Shown: positions 26,269-35,101 of the stretch, in pieces
Layout of the letters: the number at the start of each line of letters is the position of its first letter
How positions within the stretch are numbered: the first letter of the stretch is position 1
Assembly (NCBI RefSeq): GCF_026162425.1
Contig: NZ_JAOBQJ010000001.1
Coordinates: forward strand, 868,001 to 932,000
Reading direction: 5' to 3'
DNA length: 64,000 nt
Origin: Flexivirga meconopsidis
GTDB lineage: Bacteria; Actinomycetota; Actinomycetes; Actinomycetales; Dermatophilaceae
The notes under the pieces: model-generated
What the model saw: only the letters and a program-made list of their open reading frames with translations
Told to the model about the DNA's origin: nothing
Databases searched by the model: none
Program-made: the position numbers and the translations under genes

Positions 26269-27777
26269 ATGGAGCAGCAGGAAACCGATCCGGGAGGGCT
26301 GCCGATCTCGGGTCGGTTGCGCTTCCTGCAAGGGGAGCCGGTCACCGAGCCTCTGCCGATCGCCGACTCGCTGCGGCACACGCCATACCGCGACCCGCGG
26401 ACGATGGAGGCGCCCGAGCAGGAGGCCTCCGTGCGGAGCGCGCTCGAGCTCGCGGTGCGCGTCGGTGAGTTGCTGCTGCGCTGCGGTGCGGGCACCCGGG
26501 ACGTCGAGGCCGCGGTGGTCGCGGTCGCCGCTGCGGCCGGGCTGCGCCGGGTCGAGGTGGACATCACCAACCAATCGCTGCTGGTGCAAGCCCCGACGCC
26601 GGCCGGTGTACCCGTCACCCTCCTGCGCGTGGTCCGCTCGAACACCCGCGACTTCGCCCGCCTTACCGCCGTGCACGGGTTGGTCGAGGACCTGGTCTCC
26701 GGTGGCATCGACGACGTCGAGGAAGCCACCAAGAAGCTGCGTCGCATCCAGCGGTCCTCCCGGCTCTACCCACGCTGGCTGGTCTCGCTCGGATATGCCG
26801 GACTGGCCGGCTCGGTGTGTGCGTTGCTCGGTGGTCACGCGATGGCGATCGTTGTCGCGATCGTCTCGACCCTGCTGGTGGACCGCATTGGCCGCTGGCT
26901 CAGCAAGCGGGCCGTTCCCTCGTTCTACGAGGCGACGATCGGCGCCGCCGTGTCGGTGCTGCTCGCCTGGCTCGGTTACCTCGTCGCAGTGCACCACTGG
27001 CTCGGACTCACCATGACCACAAACGATTTCGGGTATGCCGTGGCCGCCGGGATCGTCGTGCTCCTACCCGGTCGGGCGATGGCATCGGCGGTCGAGGATG
27101 CGGTGACCGGCTATCCGGTGACCGGTGCGGGTCGGTTGCTGGGGGTGTTGTTGACCACCTCCGGAATCATCGTCGGCGTCGCCGCCGGACTGTCGCTCAC
27201 CCTGCGCATCGACAAGGCGCTCGACCTCGAGCTGACCGCACCCAAGGCACTCTCGCTGACCTCGACGCCGGCCTCCCTGTGGCTGCAGGTGATCTGCGGT
27301 GCGATCGGTGGTGTCTCGGGCGCGGTCACGATGCGCGTGCTGCCCAAGCACCTGGTGCCGGCCGGTCTGCTCGGTGGGCTCGGCCTCTTCCTGGCGAACG
27401 GGCTGCCGAAGTCGTTCCACCTCTTCGGCATCTCCTCCGCCGGCCTCGGCGCGACGACCTCGATCGCGATCGCCGCGGTGGCGATCGGCGTGCTCGGCCG
27501 GATGATCGGGTTGCGGCTCGGGGCACCGGCGCTGGTGATGGTCGTCCCGGCAGTGTCGCCGCTGCTGCCCGGCATGCGGATCTTCCGCGGTATGTACGAA
27601 GCCGTCGCCGGCAGCATTGTCAGCTCCTCGGTCGCCACTCAGGCGCAGGCGATCAGCACGATGATGGGCGCCGCCGCGGTCGCGCTCGCGATCAGCACCG
27701 GTGTCGTGCTGGGCGATGTGATGTCGGCTCCGCTGGATCGCCAGGCGATCCGCCGTCGACGCGCGCGCCGACGGTAG
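26269..27777 (+). CDS. Threonine/serine exporter family protein (ThrE type)
   Basis: A 502-residue integral membrane protein. The cytosolic N-terminal part (about 50-170) has VRVGELLLRCGAGTRDVEAAV, the start of the ThrE/DUF1212 domain. About ten hydrophobic helices follow in the N-terminal and C-terminal ThrE halves, with LVMVVPAVSPLLPGMRIFRG near residue 430 typical of the second half. Characterised relatives export threonine and serine. It reads in the same direction as the kinase gene 64 bp upstream. Confidence 0.9.
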   Translation: MEQQETDPGGLPISGRLRFLQGEPVTEPLPIADSLRHTPYRDPRTMEAPEQEASVRSALELAVRVGELLLRCGAGTRDVEAAVVAVAAAAGLRRVEVDITNQSLLVQAPTPAGVPVTLLRVVRSNTRDFARLTAVHGLVEDLVSGGIDDVEEATKKLRRIQRSSRLYPRWLVSLGYAGLAGSVCALLGGHAMAIVVAIVSTLLVDRIGRWLSKRAVPSFYEATIGAAVSVLLAWLGYLVAVHHWLGLTMTTNDFGYAVAAGIVVLLPGRAMASAVEDAVTGYPVTGAGRLLGVLLTTSGIIVGVAAGLSLTLRIDKALDLELTAPKALSLTSTPASLWLQVICGAIGGVSGAVTMRVLPKHLVPAGLLGGLGLFLANGLPKSFHLFGISSAGLGATTSIAIAAVAIGVLGRMIGLRLGAPALVMVVPAVSPLLPGMRIFRGMYEAVAGSIVSSSVATQAQAISTMMGAAAVALAISTGVVLGDVMSAPLDRQAIRRRRARRR

Positions 27778-27786
27778 GCGAGCGCG

Positions 27787-27804
27787 GCCCGGGCAGGCCC
27801 GGGC
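27787..27804. terminator. Possible weak hairpin after the ThrE gene
   Basis: GCCCGGGC occurs twice, at 27787-27794 and 27797-27804, separated by AG; each copy is self-complementary and the pair is also an inverted repeat. It lies 10 bp after the stop codon. With a two-base loop it is a poor terminator on its own. The remaining 213 bases up to the riboswitch show no gene; they probably hold the rpf promoter. Confidence 0.3.
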
Positions 27805-28017
27805 AATCGAACACCTGGCCGAAGAAAAGATCCACATCCCGGCGTGTCGGCTTGCGTCATGCACAGGTTTCCAACTCGCACCTTGTGTCACATGCGTCAA
27901 TCCCGTAACGTGCTACCGCCTTCGGGCAACGGCTCGACCCGGCGGAGTCGCCGGGCACAACTGCACATCGGATCAACAACCGCACATGCAGATGGCATTG
28001 CTTCATCCGCGCGCCCG

Positions 28018-28180
28018 GACGTCGAACCTCGCGGGCGCACGACCGACATACCCCGAGTGCCGGTCGTAGAGGGCGGGGGACCCACATTCGGCGAGCCGAC
28101 GCTCGTCTTGGGGTGAAGCCGGCACCAACCGGCCGGGCACCTGGCGCCCGAACCCGACAGCTGACCCCGCAGGCGTTCGT
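28018..28180 (+). promoter_or_regulatory. c-di-AMP riboswitch (ydaO/yuaA class) in the rpf leader
   Basis: The leader of the Rpf gene contains the diagnostic blocks of this class in order: GCGGGGGACCCACA near 28074, TTGGGGTGAAGCCGGC near 28109, and CCGAACCCGACAGCTGACC near 28148, followed by CCGCAGGCGTTC. The RBS AGGAAAGGA comes right after. A GC-rich extra stem (ACGACCG with CGGTCGT) is inserted in the 5' half. c-di-AMP binding turns expression off in known cases, and rpf genes are a known actinobacterial target. Outer boundaries are approximate. Confidence 0.88.
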
Positions 28181-28198
28181 CAGGAAAGGACTTTGATC

Positions 28199-28942
28199 TT
28201 GTCGTACCAACCTCGTCACAAGGTCGCGCGCCCGTTCACCGCGGGTCGCCGCGCGATGGGTGTCGTGATGGCGTCGAGCGCCACGGTCGGCACCGGCCTC
28301 GCCACCGCGTCCCACGCGAAGGCCGAGACCCCCTGGAACGTCTGGGACCGGGTCGCAACCTGCGAGTCCGGCAACAACTGGTCGATCAACACCGGCAACG
28401 GCTTCTACGGCGGTCTGCAGTTCACCAAGCAGACCTGGCTCGGCTTCGGTGGCGGGCAGTACGCCTCGAGCGCGCAGTACGCCACGCGTGAGCAGCAGAT
28501 CCTCATCGCCCAGAAGACGCTTGCCGTGCAGGGCCCCGGCGCGTGGCCGGTCTGCTCCAAGCGTGCCGGTCTCACCCGCGCCAACGGCTTGGCGGTCCAG
28601 GTCGGTGGCGGAGGCGGCGGTCCGGCGCCGGCCCCGAAGCCGCAGCCGCCGACCTCGCGTAGTGACAACCGCGCGCTCGTGATCGATGGCATCGTCGGCC
28701 CGCTGACCACCCGCTCGACCCAGCACTGGCTCGGCATCCGGCAGGACGGCGCCAACTACTTGGGCGCGCGCACGGTCATCGCACTGCAGGCCCGGCTCGG
28801 CGTCAACCAGGACGGCATCATCGGCCCGATCACCACGGCGGCGATGCAGCGTTACCTGGGCATCCCGCGGGACGGCGCATCGCACTTCAACGCGCGCACG
28901 GTCATGGCCCTGCAGCAGTACCTCAACTCCAAGGGCATGTGA
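28199..28942 (+). CDS. rpf: Resuscitation-promoting factor-like secreted muralytic enzyme
   Basis: A 247-residue exported protein. The signal region runs from the basic start to about ASHA-KA near residue 42. The Rpf lysozyme-like domain (about 43-120) starts TPWNVWDRVATCESGNNW, with catalytic Glu56 and the conserved Cys pair, and contains GFYGGLQF. A glycine/proline linker follows, then two peptidoglycan-binding-like repeats (IDGIVGPLTTRSTQHWLG and GIIGPITTAAMQRYLG). It cleaves peptidoglycan during growth resumption. The TTG at 28199 has AGGA eight bases upstream; the TTG at 28193 is too close. Confidence 0.92.
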   Translation: MSYQPRHKVARPFTAGRRAMGVVMASSATVGTGLATASHAKAETPWNVWDRVATCESGNNWSINTGNGFYGGLQFTKQTWLGFGGGQYASSAQYATREQQILIAQKTLAVQGPGAWPVCSKRAGLTRANGLAVQVGGGGGGPAPAPKPQPPTSRSDNRALVIDGIVGPLTTRSTQHWLGIRQDGANYLGARTVIALQARLGVNQDGIIGPITTAAMQRYLGIPRDGASHFNARTVMALQQYLNSKGM

Positions 28943-28957
28943 GCTAGCTGCGCTGCG

Positions 28958-29000
28958 CACCGGGCGCCGGCGATCCTCGAGGGATCGCCGGCGCCCGGTG
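28958..29000. terminator. Strong hairpin between rpf and the ClC gene
   Basis: CACCGGGCGCCGGCGATCC (28958-28976) and its exact complement (28982-29000) form a 19-bp perfect stem around TCGAG. The genes converge on it, so it can end both transcripts. Confidence 0.85.
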
Positions 29001-29028
29001 CCGTTTCGTATGCCGGGAGCGACCCCCG

Positions 29029-30645
29029 TCATACCGCCGCGGGGCGGCGACGCGGACCCAGGTGGCGCTCGCGCACCTGCTCCTCGGTGATGTCGTGCAG
29101 CCGGGGCACGAGCAACGCCCGCATGGTGAGCACGCCCACCGGCTCGCCGTCCTCGAGGACTGCGCACAGGTCACCGTCGGCGGTCGCGAAGACGAATGCC
29201 GCGTGTCGCACGGTTGCCGATCCTTCGAGCGCCGGACCTCCCTGTGCCAGTAGGGCTTTCGCGGTGGCGGCGGGCTGCGGTCCGAGCTCGGCGACCTCGC
29301 GGACGAAGAACGTCTCCAGCGGGTCCGTCGAGTAGTCGCGGGTGAGGTGCAGGCCGCGGCGGGCGATCTTCTCGGTCAGGATCGAGCGGCGAAGCAGCAA
29401 CGTGGAGGCCGCGTAGGCGACGACCGAGGCGACGAACAACGGCAGCGCCGCGCTCCAGGCGTGGGTGAGCTCCATGGTGAAGACGACACCGGTCAGCGGC
29501 GAGCGCATTACTCCGCCGACGACCGCGGCCAGGCCGAGCATCGCCCAGAAGCCGGGAAAGACATGCGGCAGCAGCTGTCCCTCCAGCGCGCCGAGGGCGC
29601 CGCCGATCATGAAGATGGGGGCGAGTACGCCGCCGCTTGTGCCGGAGCCGAGCGACAGCGCCCAGATCAGCGTCTTGATCACGAGGATGCCGGCAATGAG
29701 CGACAGGCCGGCCTGCCCGGTGAGAAGCTGGTCGATCACGTCGTATCCGACACCGAGCGCGCGCGGTTCGACCAGGCCGCCGAGGCCGATGATGAGACCG
29801 CCGATCGCCGGCCACCACATCCAGTGGATCGGCAGGCGGGCGAAGGCGTCCTCCGAGCGGTAGACCAGCCAGGTCACCCCGATCGCGAGCAGTCCGCCGG
29901 TGAGGCCGACGACTGCGGCGAGCAGGGTGGCTTCGGCCGGGATGTGTGCCGTCGCGGTCACCGGGAAGATCGGGTTGCTGCCCAGCATCGGCGCGCGCAG
30001 CAGCGTGGCCACTGTCACCGCGACGCCGACCGGGACGAAACTTCGCGGGCGCCATTCGAAGAGAAGGAGTTCCACCGCCAGCAGCACTGCGGCAAGTGGG
30101 GTGTTGAAGGTCGCCGCCATGCCCGCCGCGGCACCCGAGACGAGCAGCGTCTTGCGCTCGTCGGCACTGAGGTGCAAGTGCTGCGAGAGGATCGAGCCGA
30201 TGGCCCCGCCCGTCATGATGATCGGGCCCTCGGCTCCGAACGGTCCACCGGTGCCGATGCTGATTGCCGCCGAAACCGGTTTGAGTACAGCGACTTTCGG
30301 CTGCACCTTGCTGCCACCGGTGAGGATTGCCTCGATCGCCTCGGGCATGCCGTGACCGCGGATCTTGTCCGAGCCGAAGCGGGCCATCACGCCAATGACC
30401 AGCCCGCCGACGATGGGTGCTCCGAGCACGAGCCACCAGGGGTGGTGCTGGGAACCGGGGGCGACGAGGTCGGTCGACCAGCGCGCGTAGAAGACCAGGT
30501 TGGTGGTCAGGCCGATCAGCTTCAGCAGCAGGTATGCCGCGACTGCGCCGAGCATGCCAACAGGTATGGCCAAGAAGGCGATGCGCAGCATCGCCGGTGT
30601 GATGGCGAAGTCGCCGAGAGGTCGCTGGCGAGGCTGCGGCTTCAC
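29029..30645 (-). CDS. ClC-type chloride channel/transporter with C-terminal CBS-like region
   Basis: A 538-residue membrane protein with the ClC helix pattern. Ion-binding motifs are visible: GHGMPEA, GTGGPFGAEGPIIMTGGAIGS with the gating glutamate, and GSGTSGGVLAPIFMIGGALG. The last ~110 residues are soluble and resemble a degenerate CBS pair (AAFVFATADGDLCAVLEDGEPVGVLTM). It exchanges chloride for protons or conducts chloride. The GTG start overlaps the stop of the upstream MarR gene by four bases. Confidence 0.93.
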   Translation of the reverse strand: MKPQPRQRPLGDFAITPAMLRIAFLAIPVGMLGAVAAYLLLKLIGLTTNLVFYARWSTDLVAPGSQHHPWWLVLGAPIVGGLVIGVMARFGSDKIRGHGMPEAIEAILTGGSKVQPKVAVLKPVSAAISIGTGGPFGAEGPIIMTGGAIGSILSQHLHLSADERKTLLVSGAAAGMAATFNTPLAAVLLAVELLLFEWRPRSFVPVGVAVTVATLLRAPMLGSNPIFPVTATAHIPAEATLLAAVVGLTGGLLAIGVTWLVYRSEDAFARLPIHWMWWPAIGGLIIGLGGLVEPRALGVGYDVIDQLLTGQAGLSLIAGILVIKTLIWALSLGSGTSGGVLAPIFMIGGALGALEGQLLPHVFPGFWAMLGLAAVVGGVMRSPLTGVVFTMELTHAWSAALPLFVASVVAYAASTLLLRRSILTEKIARRGLHLTRDYSTDPLETFFVREVAELGPQPAATAKALLAQGGPALEGSATVRHAAFVFATADGDLCAVLEDGEPVGVLTMRALLVPRLHDITEEQVRERHLGPRRRPAAV

Positions 30646-31082
30646 CGGGTGACCTCGGTGCTCAATGCGGCGTCGAGCGCAGCGCTCACGGTGGTGAGCG
30701 CACGCACGGCAGCCGGGTCGTTGTCCAGGTCGGCCACCAGGTCGGCAAAGAACCGGCTGCGCCAGGCCACGACGTCATCGATTGCGGCCGTGCCCTTGTC
30801 GGTCAGTTCGAGCTCGACGATGACTCGTCCGCGGTCGCCGTGCGACCGACGTAGATGACCGGTGTCGACCAGGCGGTCTGCGACCCGGGTCACCGTCGAG
30901 CCGGCCACGGCGAGTGCGCGCGCGAGCTCTGCGCAGGACGCTCCCGGGTGCTCCTCGACTGCGAAGAGCAGGCGCATCTGCGGGAGTGTCAGCTCGGCGG
31001 CGTCGTCGACGCTGTGGGTGGCGACCGCGAGGAATTGCCGGGTCAGCCGCTGGAGGGTGTCGGCCGTAGTGGTGCCTTGCAT
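30642..31082 (-). CDS. MarR family transcriptional regulator
   Basis: A 146-residue winged-helix protein. The recognition region is ASCAELARALAVAGSTVTRVADRLVDTGHLRR, and the wing HGDRGRVIVELELTDKG. It is the first gene of a two-gene operon with the ClC gene and overlaps it by four bases. Two perfect palindromes at and just upstream of its start codon indicate autoregulation. Confidence 0.92.
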   Translation of the reverse strand: MQGTTTADTLQRLTRQFLAVATHSVDDAAELTLPQMRLLFAVEEHPGASCAELARALAVAGSTVTRVADRLVDTGHLRRSHGDRGRVIVELELTDKGTAAIDDVVAWRSRFFADLVADLDNDPAAVRALTTVSAALDAALSTEVTR

Positions 31083-31105
31083 ACTGCAAGTATTGCATAT
31101 TGCAA
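31076..31105. promoter_or_regulatory. Tandem MarR operators
   Basis: CTTGCATACTGCAAG (31076-31090) and TTGCATATTGCAA (31093-31105) are both perfect palindromes with TTGCA/TGCAA arms around a three-base centre. The first covers the regulator's start codon and the second lies directly upstream, 17 bp centre to centre. They sit where repression of the marR-ClC operon would occur. Confidence 0.75.
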
Positions 31106-31187
31106 CATTGGGGCCGCCTTGGTGGTCCGGCCAGCGGACACGGGTGGCACTCGCAGGGACAGGTACGACCGGCGACGGCGTAGCAGG

Positions 31188-32069
31188 ATGGCGGACATGA
31201 CAGGCAACCTCCAGTCCCCTGCGCAGGGCTACCCGGCCTTGTCCGAGTTTCTGCGCAGCCGTCGTGCCGCGGTCAGTCCAGAGGCGGCGGGCCTTGGCCG
31301 AGAAGCGGTCTACGGTGAGCGTCGCGTGCCGGGGCTGCGTCGAGAAGAGCTTGCCGAGGCTGCCGGCGTATCACTCACGTACTACACGCGATTGGAGCAG
31401 GGTGCTGCCTCCAATCCCTCGACCCAGGTGCTGGATGCCCTCGCCCGTGCACTGCGACTGAGCGACACCGAGCGGGCACACCTGCACCGCCTGGCGGCCG
31501 ACTCCGCGGGCGGCCCGTCGGCCGGCCCCCGGTTGCGTGGTGACATCACGGTGCTACTCGACCGAATGCCCGACATCGCGGCGATCGCCCTGTCGCCCAT
31601 GCAAGACATCGTTGCCTGGAACCGGCTCGGTCATGCTCTGCTTGCGCCGCACCTGCCGGCCACCGCACCGTATGGCGAGACGCCCCCAAACAAGGTCGCG
31701 ATGATGTTTCTCGAGGAGCACGCTCGGTCGCTGCACCGGCAGTGGGAGTTCGAGGCGCACCTTGCGGTGGCCTCCCTGCGGTACGTCTCCGGCACGTTCG
31801 CCGGGGACGTGAGACTTTCCCGACTGGTCGGCGAACTCTGCCTCGCGAGTGCGGATTTCGCCCGCATCTGGGCAGAGCATCCGGTTGAGCTTTGCACTCA
31901 CGGCACGAAACTGTTCCACCACCCGGACGTCGGGCCACTCGACCTGACCTTTGAGGTCCTGCACCTGCCCGAGAACGACGGTCACCGCTTGCTGCTGCAC
32001 CATGCCGTGCCCGGATCACCCAGCGATGCCGCCATGCGGCTACTCGCGAGCAGTTCCATCACCGAGTAA
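31188..32069 (+). CDS. XRE family regulator with MmyB-like ligand-binding domain
   Basis: A 293-residue regulator. The N-terminal helix-turn-helix has LSEFLRSRRAAVSPEAAG, VPGLRREELAEAAGVSLTYY and LEQGAASNPSTQVLDALARAL. The C-terminal half is the PAS-like MmyB/MLTR ligand domain (DIVAWNRLGHALL, GTFAGDVRLSRLVGEL). Relatives often control neighbouring oxidoreductase or efflux genes, which fits the MFS and esterase genes that follow. Start ATG 31188; ATG 31197 is also possible. Confidence 0.9.
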   Translation: MADMTGNLQSPAQGYPALSEFLRSRRAAVSPEAAGLGREAVYGERRVPGLRREELAEAAGVSLTYYTRLEQGAASNPSTQVLDALARALRLSDTERAHLHRLAADSAGGPSAGPRLRGDITVLLDRMPDIAAIALSPMQDIVAWNRLGHALLAPHLPATAPYGETPPNKVAMMFLEEHARSLHRQWEFEAHLAVASLRYVSGTFAGDVRLSRLVGELCLASADFARIWAEHPVELCTHGTKLFHHPDVGPLDLTFEVLHLPENDGHRLLLHHAVPGSPSDAAMRLLASSSITE

Positions 32070-32136
32070 CCGGCAAACAGGCCACTCGCCACCGTGCGCC
32101 GATCTGGCGGCACGCTCAGCTCCGAGGAGAATCGTC

Positions 32137-33351
32137 ATGCCTAGCTCTACCCTGCCCGAAAACGACTGTCCGGTAACAGTCTCGCCGTCGAGCACGTCCA
32201 GCCGGGGCCTCAGCGGCGGACTCTATGCACTGGCCCTCGGCGGTTTCGGGATCGGACTCACGGAGTTCGTCATCTCCGGCCTACTGTCGAGTGTCGCGGC
32301 CGATCTGCGAGTGACGGTGCCGGCCGCCGGCGCACTCATCTGGGGTTACGCCCTTGCGGTCGTCGTCGGTGCGTTCACGGTGACTGCGTTCCTGGCGCGC
32401 CGGCAGCCCAGAACTGCCCTTCTTGTCTTGTTGGCACTCTTTGTGCTCGGTAACGCATTGACCGCGTTGTCTCCGAATTTCGTTGTTGCCGTTGCCGGTC
32501 GGATGATCACAGCGCTGTGCCACGGCGGATTCTTCGGGATCGGCGCGGTCGTGGCTGTTGACTTGGTGCCGGCACATCGCAGGGCGAGTGCGCTGGCCGT
32601 GATGTTCGGGGGCCTGACTCTGTCCAACGTTCTCGGCGTGCCGTTCGGCACCTTCATCGGCCAGCAACTCGGCTGGCGAGTGGCGTTCTGGATCATTGCT
32701 GCCATCGGGGTGCTTGCCATGGCCGGTGTCAGGACGCTCGTGCCGGCACTACCGGCTCCTCCTGCGCAGCAAACCAAAGCGCAGTACGCCGTGCTGCGGC
32801 GGCCGCAGGTGATCGTCTCGATGGGGTTGACAATGCTGCTCTTCGGTGGCCTGTTCGGCGCGTTCATCTACGTCGAACCACTGGTGACGAACGTGACGGG
32901 ATACCCGGCATCGGCCGTCCCGTGGCTGCTGATCGCGTTCGGTGTCGGCCTGTTCGTGGGCAATGTCGTCGGCGGCCGCGCCGCGGACAAGGACCTCGCC
33001 GCGAGTCTGCGCGTCCTTGCGGTCCTCCTGCCGGTCGCGTTGTTCGGCTATGGCTGCGTCGCGTCCTGGAAGGCACCTGTCGCGGTGCTGCTGGTCGTCA
33101 TCGGGTTGGTCGGATTCGCCACCACGCCCGCGCTGCAGGTGCGGGTGATGCGCTTCGCAGGGGACGCGCCGACTCTCGCGTCGGCAGCCAACATCGCCGC
33201 CTTCAACCTCGGCAACGCGATCGGTTCGGCCCTGGGAGGCCTGGCCATCACCATCGGCCTCGGTTGGCGATCACCGATCTTCGTCGGAGCCGGAATGGCT
33301 CTGATCGGAACTGTCCTGGCATTCACCACCAACCATGGAGAAGTTCAATGA
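32137..33351 (+). CDS. MFS transporter, DHA1 (Cmx/arabinose-efflux-like) drug efflux family
   Basis: A 404-residue permease with twelve predicted helices. The first helix has LALGGFGIGLTEFVISGLL, typical of DHA1 exporters, with RMITALCHGGFFGIGAVVA as motif C-like helix 4 and VPFGTFIGQQLGWRVAFW in helix 5-6. The substrate is unknown. The ATG at 32137 follows GAGGAGA; the frame is open upstream inside the regulator gene. It overlaps the next gene by four bases. Confidence 0.92.
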   Translation: MPSSTLPENDCPVTVSPSSTSSRGLSGGLYALALGGFGIGLTEFVISGLLSSVAADLRVTVPAAGALIWGYALAVVVGAFTVTAFLARRQPRTALLVLLALFVLGNALTALSPNFVVAVAGRMITALCHGGFFGIGAVVAVDLVPAHRRASALAVMFGGLTLSNVLGVPFGTFIGQQLGWRVAFWIIAAIGVLAMAGVRTLVPALPAPPAQQTKAQYAVLRRPQVIVSMGLTMLLFGGLFGAFIYVEPLVTNVTGYPASAVPWLLIAFGVGLFVGNVVGGRAADKDLAASLRVLAVLLPVALFGYGCVASWKAPVAVLLVVIGLVGFATTPALQVRVMRFAGDAPTLASAANIAAFNLGNAIGSALGGLAITIGLGWRSPIFVGAGMALIGTVLAFTTNHGEVQ

Positions 33352-34274
33352 CCTTGCATCCACAAGCTGCGGCGCATCTGGCGGAGACCACCGGGGCCCC
33401 CGGAGTTGCCGCGATGACCGTCCCGGAAGCGCGGCTCGCCGTCCTCGGCTATCTCGACATGCAGCGTCCGTCACCAGAAGGCGTGGAGGTCGAGCACCGC
33501 TTTGTCGTCGGCCCGACCGCGGACCTGCCGGTGCGCATCATGCGTGCGCGAAAGGCCCCGTTGCCGGCGCCTGCGGTCATCGTGCTGCATGGCAGTGGCT
33601 GGGTGATCGGAAACATCGACCTGGTCGACGAGCCGGCCGCGGTCTTGGCACGAGACACCGGCTTTGCAGTCGTCACGGTCAACTACCAAAAGGCGCCCGA
33701 GCACCGATTTCCCACGCCGCTCGATGACTGCGTCGCAGCGATTCGGTGGGTGCATGACAACGCAGCGGAGCTTGGGGTGGACCCCACTCGGATCGCCGTG
33801 ATCGGGGACAGCGCCGGTGGCAACCTTGCCGCTGCAGCAACCGCCGAGCTGCGGGCGGCTGGCGTGCCGATCGCCGCCCAGGCCCTGATATACCCACCGC
33901 TCGACAGACTGTGCGAGAGCGGCTCCTACCTGGAATTCGCCAGTGGGTATGGGCTGGACGCTGCTGACATGAAGTGGTTCTGGGAGCACTATGTGGACGA
34001 GGACCTGGCCGACGATCCGCGGGTGTCGCCGTTGCGGGCCGCGGACTTCTCGGTCTGGCCGGCGACATTCGTCGCCACTGCGGGGTATGACGTGTTGCGC
34101 GACGAGGGTGAGAGCTACGCCGCGAAGTTGCGACGTGCGGGGGTGCCGGTCACCGCCAAGCGTTACGACGGTGCAATCCACGGGTTCTACCTGATGGATG
34201 CTGTGCTCGACGAATCCCGCGAGCTGCAAAGGGATCTCGCGCGATTCCTGGTCGACGTGTTGGGTGGTAGCTGA
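33348..34274 (+). CDS. Alpha/beta hydrolase of the hormone-sensitive lipase family
   Basis: A 308-residue esterase-like enzyme. The oxyanion motif is HGSGW (the family norm is HGGGW). The nucleophile elbow is GDSAGG with Ser near residue 155, the acid is Asp in TAGYDVLRDEG, and the histidine in AIHGFYL. It hydrolyses short esters or lactones; coupling to the efflux pump by an ATGA overlap suggests linked action on a xenobiotic, which is inference. Confidence 0.92.
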   Translation: MTLHPQAAAHLAETTGAPGVAAMTVPEARLAVLGYLDMQRPSPEGVEVEHRFVVGPTADLPVRIMRARKAPLPAPAVIVLHGSGWVIGNIDLVDEPAAVLARDTGFAVVTVNYQKAPEHRFPTPLDDCVAAIRWVHDNAAELGVDPTRIAVIGDSAGGNLAAAATAELRAAGVPIAAQALIYPPLDRLCESGSYLEFASGYGLDAADMKWFWEHYVDEDLADDPRVSPLRAADFSVWPATFVATAGYDVLRDEGESYAAKLRRAGVPVTAKRYDGAIHGFYLMDAVLDESRELQRDLARFLVDVLGGS

Positions 34275-34375
34275 ACCACGACTCCTGAGCGTGCACGGAC
34301 GCAGGCGACCGGATGCTACGTGCGCGGGCCGGCGTCATACCTGATGAGTCCGGGTTGCTGGGAAACTCATCGTCG

Positions 34376-35101
34376 ATGACCGAAGCTGTCGGTATGACGC
34401 AGCGCGAGTTCGCAACCTTCGGCACGTCTCATCTTGTCGTGCTCGCGATCTTTGTGGTGGGCGCAGTCGGGTTGGTGTGGCTCGGCAGGAATCAGTCGCA
34501 GCAGCAGGCCCGCGGGTTCTCGCGGGCCGCTGCGATTGTCTTCGCGGTGACCTTCGTGGCCGGCACGGTCGACAAGCTGATGCAGCGGGCGACGCTGTCG
34601 GAGCTTCCGCTGCAGCTGAGTGATGTCTCGGAAATCGTTGCGGCGTATGCGCTTTGGTCGGGTCGGCACTGGGCGTTCGGGCTGACCTACTTCTGGGCGC
34701 TCGTGCTCGGATCGCAGGCGCTGATCACCCCCGACCTCGATAGCGGTGACTTCCCGGACAGCACCTTTTTCAGCTTCTTCCTGCTGCACCTCTTCCTGGT
34801 GTGGACCGCGATCTACCTGGCGTGGGGTCGGCGGATGCGCCCGACGTGGCGGGACTATCGGTGCGCGCTGCTCGCGACCGTCGCCTGGGCGGCTCTCGCG
34901 ATGATCTTCAACGCGCTGGCGGGCACCAACTTCGGCTTCCTCAACCGCAAGCCCGACTCGGGGTCGGTGCTGGACTACATGGGTCCGTGGCCGACCTATC
35001 TCGCGGTCGAGGCGTTGGTGTTGTTGGTGCTTTGGGCGCTGATGACCTGGCCGTGGCAGCGTTCCCGTGCTCTGACGCAGGTCAATCCCGAGCGACCTTG
35101 A
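34376..35101 (+). CDS. TIGR02206 (YwaF-like) membrane protein
   Basis: A 241-residue protein with six or seven hydrophobic helices. It has the family features FATFGTSHLVVLAIF, ELPLQLSDVSEIVAAYALW, YFWALVLGSQALITPDL and MGPWPTYL near the end. Its function is unknown. Candidate starts are ATG 34376 and ATG 34394; the longer frame to 34313 is unlikely. Its last 20 bases overlap the tail of the convergent oxidoreductase gene. Confidence 0.83.
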   Translation: MTEAVGMTQREFATFGTSHLVVLAIFVVGAVGLVWLGRNQSQQQARGFSRAAAIVFAVTFVAGTVDKLMQRATLSELPLQLSDVSEIVAAYALWSGRHWAFGLTYFWALVLGSQALITPDLDSGDFPDSTFFSFFLLHLFLVWTAIYLAWGRRMRPTWRDYRCALLATVAWAALAMIFNALAGTNFGFLNRKPDSGSVLDYMGPWPTYLAVEALVLLVLWALMTWPWQRSRALTQVNPERP

